Assembly (NCBI GenBank): GCA_022361135.1
Contig: JAKSBM010001053.1
Location: forward strand, 1-15,981
Length of the DNA stretch: 15,981 nucleotides
DNA from: Desulfobacterales bacterium
GTDB lineage: Bacteria > Desulfobacterota > Desulfobacteria > Desulfobacterales > Desulfobacteraceae
Direction: 5' to 3'
A program made the position numbers and the translations under genes. Under the pieces are notes generated by a model. The model saw only the letters and a list, made by a program, of their open reading frames with translations. It ran no database searches and was not told the origin of the DNA. Position 1 is the first letter of the stretch; each line of letters starts with the position of its first letter. This document shows positions 13,614 through 15,981 of the stretch, piece after piece.

Positions 13614-15071
13614 CTAACCGATCAAGGCGGGAATTCCAGGAATCATGCCCACGATGGCCATGGCGCCGGTGCTGACCAAAAAGGCCACCCCGGGAATGAC
13701 CAAACGGTCCATGTGGGTGAGCATCTTGGAGCGATCCCCGTCGCCGATGAGGCTGTTATTGTCCAGGAACATGGTCAATGCCCAGCCAAATACCGGATTC
13801 ACAAAGGCCGAGGAGAAGATGCAGATGCCGGCGGTCTGGCAATCCTTGGTCTCCTTGACCATGGCCATGCCCGCTTCCAGCAACGGCAGATACACCCCCA
13901 CCAACAATGCAATACTGAGGACGGGCCGCCACACGGCAATGTCCATGGGATATCCCAGGACCAGCACCAGGATACTGATGATACCCGTGAGGATGGCGCC
14001 CCCGGGGATGGGCCGTTTGGCAATGGCCGCCGGGATCATATAGGTGCCCCAGGAGGAGGTGATGCAGCCGGAACCAAATATGGCGCAAACCACCTGGCGC
14101 AGGGAACAGCCGATCATGGTGTCATCCACTTCCATGACCACATCCTTGGCCTTTTCCGGATAGTTCATCTCCTGGAAAATCCGGTGGCCCAGGAAATCCG
14201 GCGGCCACATGGCCACGGCCAAAATGGCAAAGGGAAGGGAAGCAATGAAATGGGAGACACTGGGTAGACCAATCTTCCACCCAGTGTCGGCGCCCCACCA
14301 GTAAAAGGGATTCAGGTTGGGCAGGCCCGGGCCGGTGGTGAACTCAAAGGGTGCACCCAGAACCAATGCCACCACAGCGGCCAGGAAAGAACAAAGGGGG
14401 ATGGCCAGCCAGCGCTTTTTAATCCGCGCCAGATAGGCGTAAAGGATGAGGTTGGTAAAAAGGACCAGGGTACCGATGTACCCCATCTCAATGCCCGTGG
14501 CCCAGGTCATCATGGCCGCGGCCTGGCCCAGGGTGCCCTTGGCCCCCAGGAAAACCAGAAGACCGCCGGCCACCCCGGCACTGGTGGCATTGATCAGCCG
14601 GGACCCTCCCTTGGTAATGCTGAGGATCACCCCGAAGAGGGCAATGAGAATGCCCAGGGCCAAGGGATGGGTTCCCGAGGCGGCCATGAGGGGAATCAAG
14701 GGCATCATTGGCCCGTGTATCCCGGGCAAATTGGCCCGGGGGTTAAAGGTGCCGGAGAAGAGAATCACAAAAAACAGGGACACCACCAACATGTCAACCC
14801 GGACATTTTCCACAATAAAGGCCGTGTCCAGTCCATAGACATCGGCAAAGGCCCGGGTCAAAGCCGAACACATGACCACCAGGCCAATGGTTCCGGCAAT
14901 GGCCGGAATAAAATCCTCCAGCTCAATGCGGTAATCCCGAAAGGGGAGGTTAATCCCCCACCGCTTGGGCTTCATAATGGACAATTCATTGTCCAGGTAC
15001 TCCGAACGCGATGCAAAGCTGCTGCTCTTCCGGTGCAGCTTATTGTAACGCGTCTTCTGCGACTCTTCCAT
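13614..15071 (-). CDS. DUF3360-family polytopic membrane protein (putative permease)
   Basis: A 485-residue inner-membrane protein with about 10-12 hydrophobic segments. The N-terminal cytoplasmic part (1-50) has the conserved SEYLDNELSIMKPKRW (23-38) and NLPFRDYR (41-48). Further conserved blocks are IHGPMMPLIPL (118-128), KRWLAIPLCSF (219-229), APFEFTTGPGLPNLNPFYWWG (240-260) and SSWGTYMIPAAIAKRPIPGG. These recall the DUF3360 family of uncharacterised permease-like proteins, remotely like sulfate or xanthine/uracil permeases. The substrate is unknown. The ATG at 15071 is preferred over a TTG one codon earlier, because GGAGGG is then 6 bases away. It has its own promoter (15134-15163). Confidence 0.85.
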   Translation of the reverse strand: MEESQKTRYNKLHRKSSSFASRSEYLDNELSIMKPKRWGINLPFRDYRIELEDFIPAIAGTIGLVVMCSALTRAFADVYGLDTAFIVENVRVDMLVVSLFFVILFSGTFNPRANLPGIHGPMMPLIPLMAASGTHPLALGILIALFGVILSITKGGSRLINATSAGVAGGLLVFLGAKGTLGQAAAMMTWATGIEMGYIGTLVLFTNLILYAYLARIKKRWLAIPLCSFLAAVVALVLGAPFEFTTGPGLPNLNPFYWWGADTGWKIGLPSVSHFIASLPFAILAVAMWPPDFLGHRIFQEMNYPEKAKDVVMEVDDTMIGCSLRQVVCAIFGSGCITSSWGTYMIPAAIAKRPIPGGAILTGIISILVLVLGYPMDIAVWRPVLSIALLVGVYLPLLEAGMAMVKETKDCQTAGICIFSSAFVNPVFGWALTMFLDNNSLIGDGDRSKMLTHMDRLVIPGVAFLVSTGAMAIVGMIPGIPALIG

Positions 15072-15133
15072 CAACTACCCTCCAAGAGATATTTCTTTTA
15101 ATAAAAGCCATTTAGCCTTTAAACAAGGTTCCG

Positions 15134-15163
15134 CTTATAGGATAAATATCCCGGGGTTGTCAA
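15134..15163 (-). promoter_or_regulatory. Strong sigma-70 promoter of the DUF3360 gene
   Basis: On the minus strand a perfect TTGACA (15158-15163) is followed after 18 bases by TATAAG (15134-15139), about 63 bases before the ATG. A terminator lies upstream, so this gene is an independent transcription unit. Confidence 0.75.
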
Positions 15164-15254
15164 GATTTGATGTCACATCGTGGTATGGAATTTTTATTTT
15201 AAAGGGCCGGAAATTCAGAATTCCCAGGGCCGTCGGCCCGGGGAAACCATTTTC

Positions 15255-15293
15255 AAAAAAAAACCCATCCGACGCCCAAGGGCGCCGGATGGG
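15255..15293 (-). terminator. Rho-independent terminator of the Gate-like gene
   Basis: A 14-bp stem (CCCATCCGACGCCC, 15264-15277, with 15280-15293), in which the single mismatch becomes a G-U pair in the minus-strand transcript, runs into nine T on that strand (A-run 15255-15263). It lies 27 bases after the stop of the gene at 15320. Confidence 0.93.
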
Positions 15294-15319
15294 GTCATGA
15301 ATCATCCCGGGGTGGGAAT

Positions 15320-15981
15320 TTAAAGCAGAAAGGCCGTTAAAAAGGTGGCCACAAAGCCGGCGGTGAGCAATCGCATGACCGCACCGAGAACCGCGGCGCC
15401 CATGGCTTCCAGGTGACTTAAATCCGTGGATTCAGACCAGATGGCCGGAATCTGACCAAAGACCACGGACAGGGGGAAGCCCGAGGCGGCCAGGACCACG
15501 GAACCGATGACCAGCTTGGGATCCATTCCCGCTGCGGCCCCCTTGAGCTGGGCCGAAGCCAGGGTGGGGGAGGCCAGGATGCTGACGATGCCGGTTTTGG
15601 GATCAATGGACATGGCCGAAAGGAAGGAGGTGAGTCCGGACTTGATGGGGGCCCAGACGCCCACATATTCCAAGGCGCCGATCATGGCAAAGATCACCCC
15701 CACGGCGGGAATGATGAGGAGGAAGAGGAGTTCGGCCCCTTCCCGGGCCGCACCAAAAATGGTGGGCAGCACCCCGGTGTTGGGGGTGAAGCTGGGCATG
15801 TCCTCCAGGGGCACGGCCCGGGTGTCCCGCCACAGGGTTTTCCCCATGAGCCAGGGCACGATGACCAGGGGGGCAAACACGGAAATAAGGATGACCACGA
15901 AGACCTTGGCCTGGATGGCGGTGAGGGCGATGAGACAGAACATGAAGGTGGAAAAAGACTGCTGGGACTGGACCATGGTGC
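15320..15981 (-). CDS. Membrane protein, Gate/nucleoside-recognition-like, probably cut by window edge
   Basis: At least 218 residues are visible from the first in-window ATG (15976). The frame stays open to the edge and no ribosome site can be seen, so the N-terminus may lie outside. There are about five hydrophobic segments: 24-44, 83-103, 125-148, 155-176 and 193-218. The middle and end (LLIIPAVGVIFAMIGALEYV at 86-105, SGFPLSVVFGQIPAIW at 165-180) resemble the Gate (nucleoside recognition) membrane domain seen in YjiH-like proteins. The call is tentative and the substrate unknown. It precedes the DUF3360 gene on the same strand, but a terminator and a fresh promoter separate them. The pair may still work together in transport. 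Confidence 0.6.
   Translation of the reverse strand, partial: TMVQSQQSFSTFMFCLIALTAIQAKVFVVILISVFAPLVIVPWLMGKTLWRDTRAVPLEDMPSFTPNTGVLPTIFGAAREGAELLFLLIIPAVGVIFAMIGALEYVGVWAPIKSGLTSFLSAMSIDPKTGIVSILASPTLASAQLKGAAAGMDPKLVIGSVVLAASGFPLSVVFGQIPAIWSESTDLSHLEAMGAAVLGAVMRLLTAGFVATFLTAFLL

Overview
The window looks like chromosome from an anaerobic Desulfobacterota (delta-proteobacterial, probably sulfate-reducing) bacterium. The evidence is a GC-rich genome with many GGG/CCC codons, an arsR-hgcA-hgcB mercury-methylation operon, a divergent YchF/DUF933 protein, a short MoaE-like protein and the signs of a selenoprotein. I see no rRNA, tRNA, CRISPR array, insertion sequence or phage gene. Coding density is high, and the largest gap (about 254 bases) lies between two divergent genes at 11427-11680.

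Layout. (1) 1-3571, minus strand: a tight run mobA, moaE-like, moaC, rmuC, mltA. It joins molybdenum-cofactor synthesis to a RmuC recombination protein and a lytic transglycosylase lipoprotein cut by the window edge. (2) 3712-5163, plus strand: pyrR, moaB and a conserved hypothetical gene, nearly overlapping and read divergently from mobA. A strong bidirectional terminator follows at 5192-5236. (3) 5249-6776, minus: ychF-like and a small HAD phosphatase-like gene. (4) 6891-7850, plus: a YheT-type alpha/beta hydrolase. (5) 7911-9716, minus: a Cys-rich YkgJ-like protein, yhbY and an MBL-fold hydrolase. (6) 9819-10025, plus: a small heavy-metal (HMA/CopZ-like) protein. (7) 10200-11426, minus: an HD-GYP protein. 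(8) 11681-13488, plus: arsR, hgcA, hgcB. (9) 13614-15981, minus: two membrane protein genes, a DUF3360 permease-like protein and a Gate/nucleoside-recognition-like protein cut by the window edge.

Main discovery. The hgcB reading frame appears to stop at a TGA after 72 codons. The frame continues for 23 more codons with a recognisable HgcB tail, ending in the vicinal Cys-Cys pair just before a second stop. The TGA is codon 73, where characterised HgcB has the essential Cys73. It is followed by a stem-loop whose six-base apical loop, AGGUCU, equals that of the E. coli fdhF SECIS element, at almost the same distance from the UGA. The best reading is a selenocysteine-containing HgcB (Sec73), that is, a mercury-methylation ferredoxin with selenium at the key mercury-handling position.

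How the genes fit together. The ArsR protein carries a CxC metalloid/metal-binding motif, and a palindrome overlaps the -10 box of its own promoter. This suggests auto-regulated, metal- or metalloid-responsive expression of arsR-hgcA-hgcB. HgcA (corrinoid methyl carrier in the membrane) and HgcB (2x[4Fe-4S] reductant and Hg(II) donor) would make methylmercury. The Moco genes on both sides of the 3572-3711 divergent region form one functional set.
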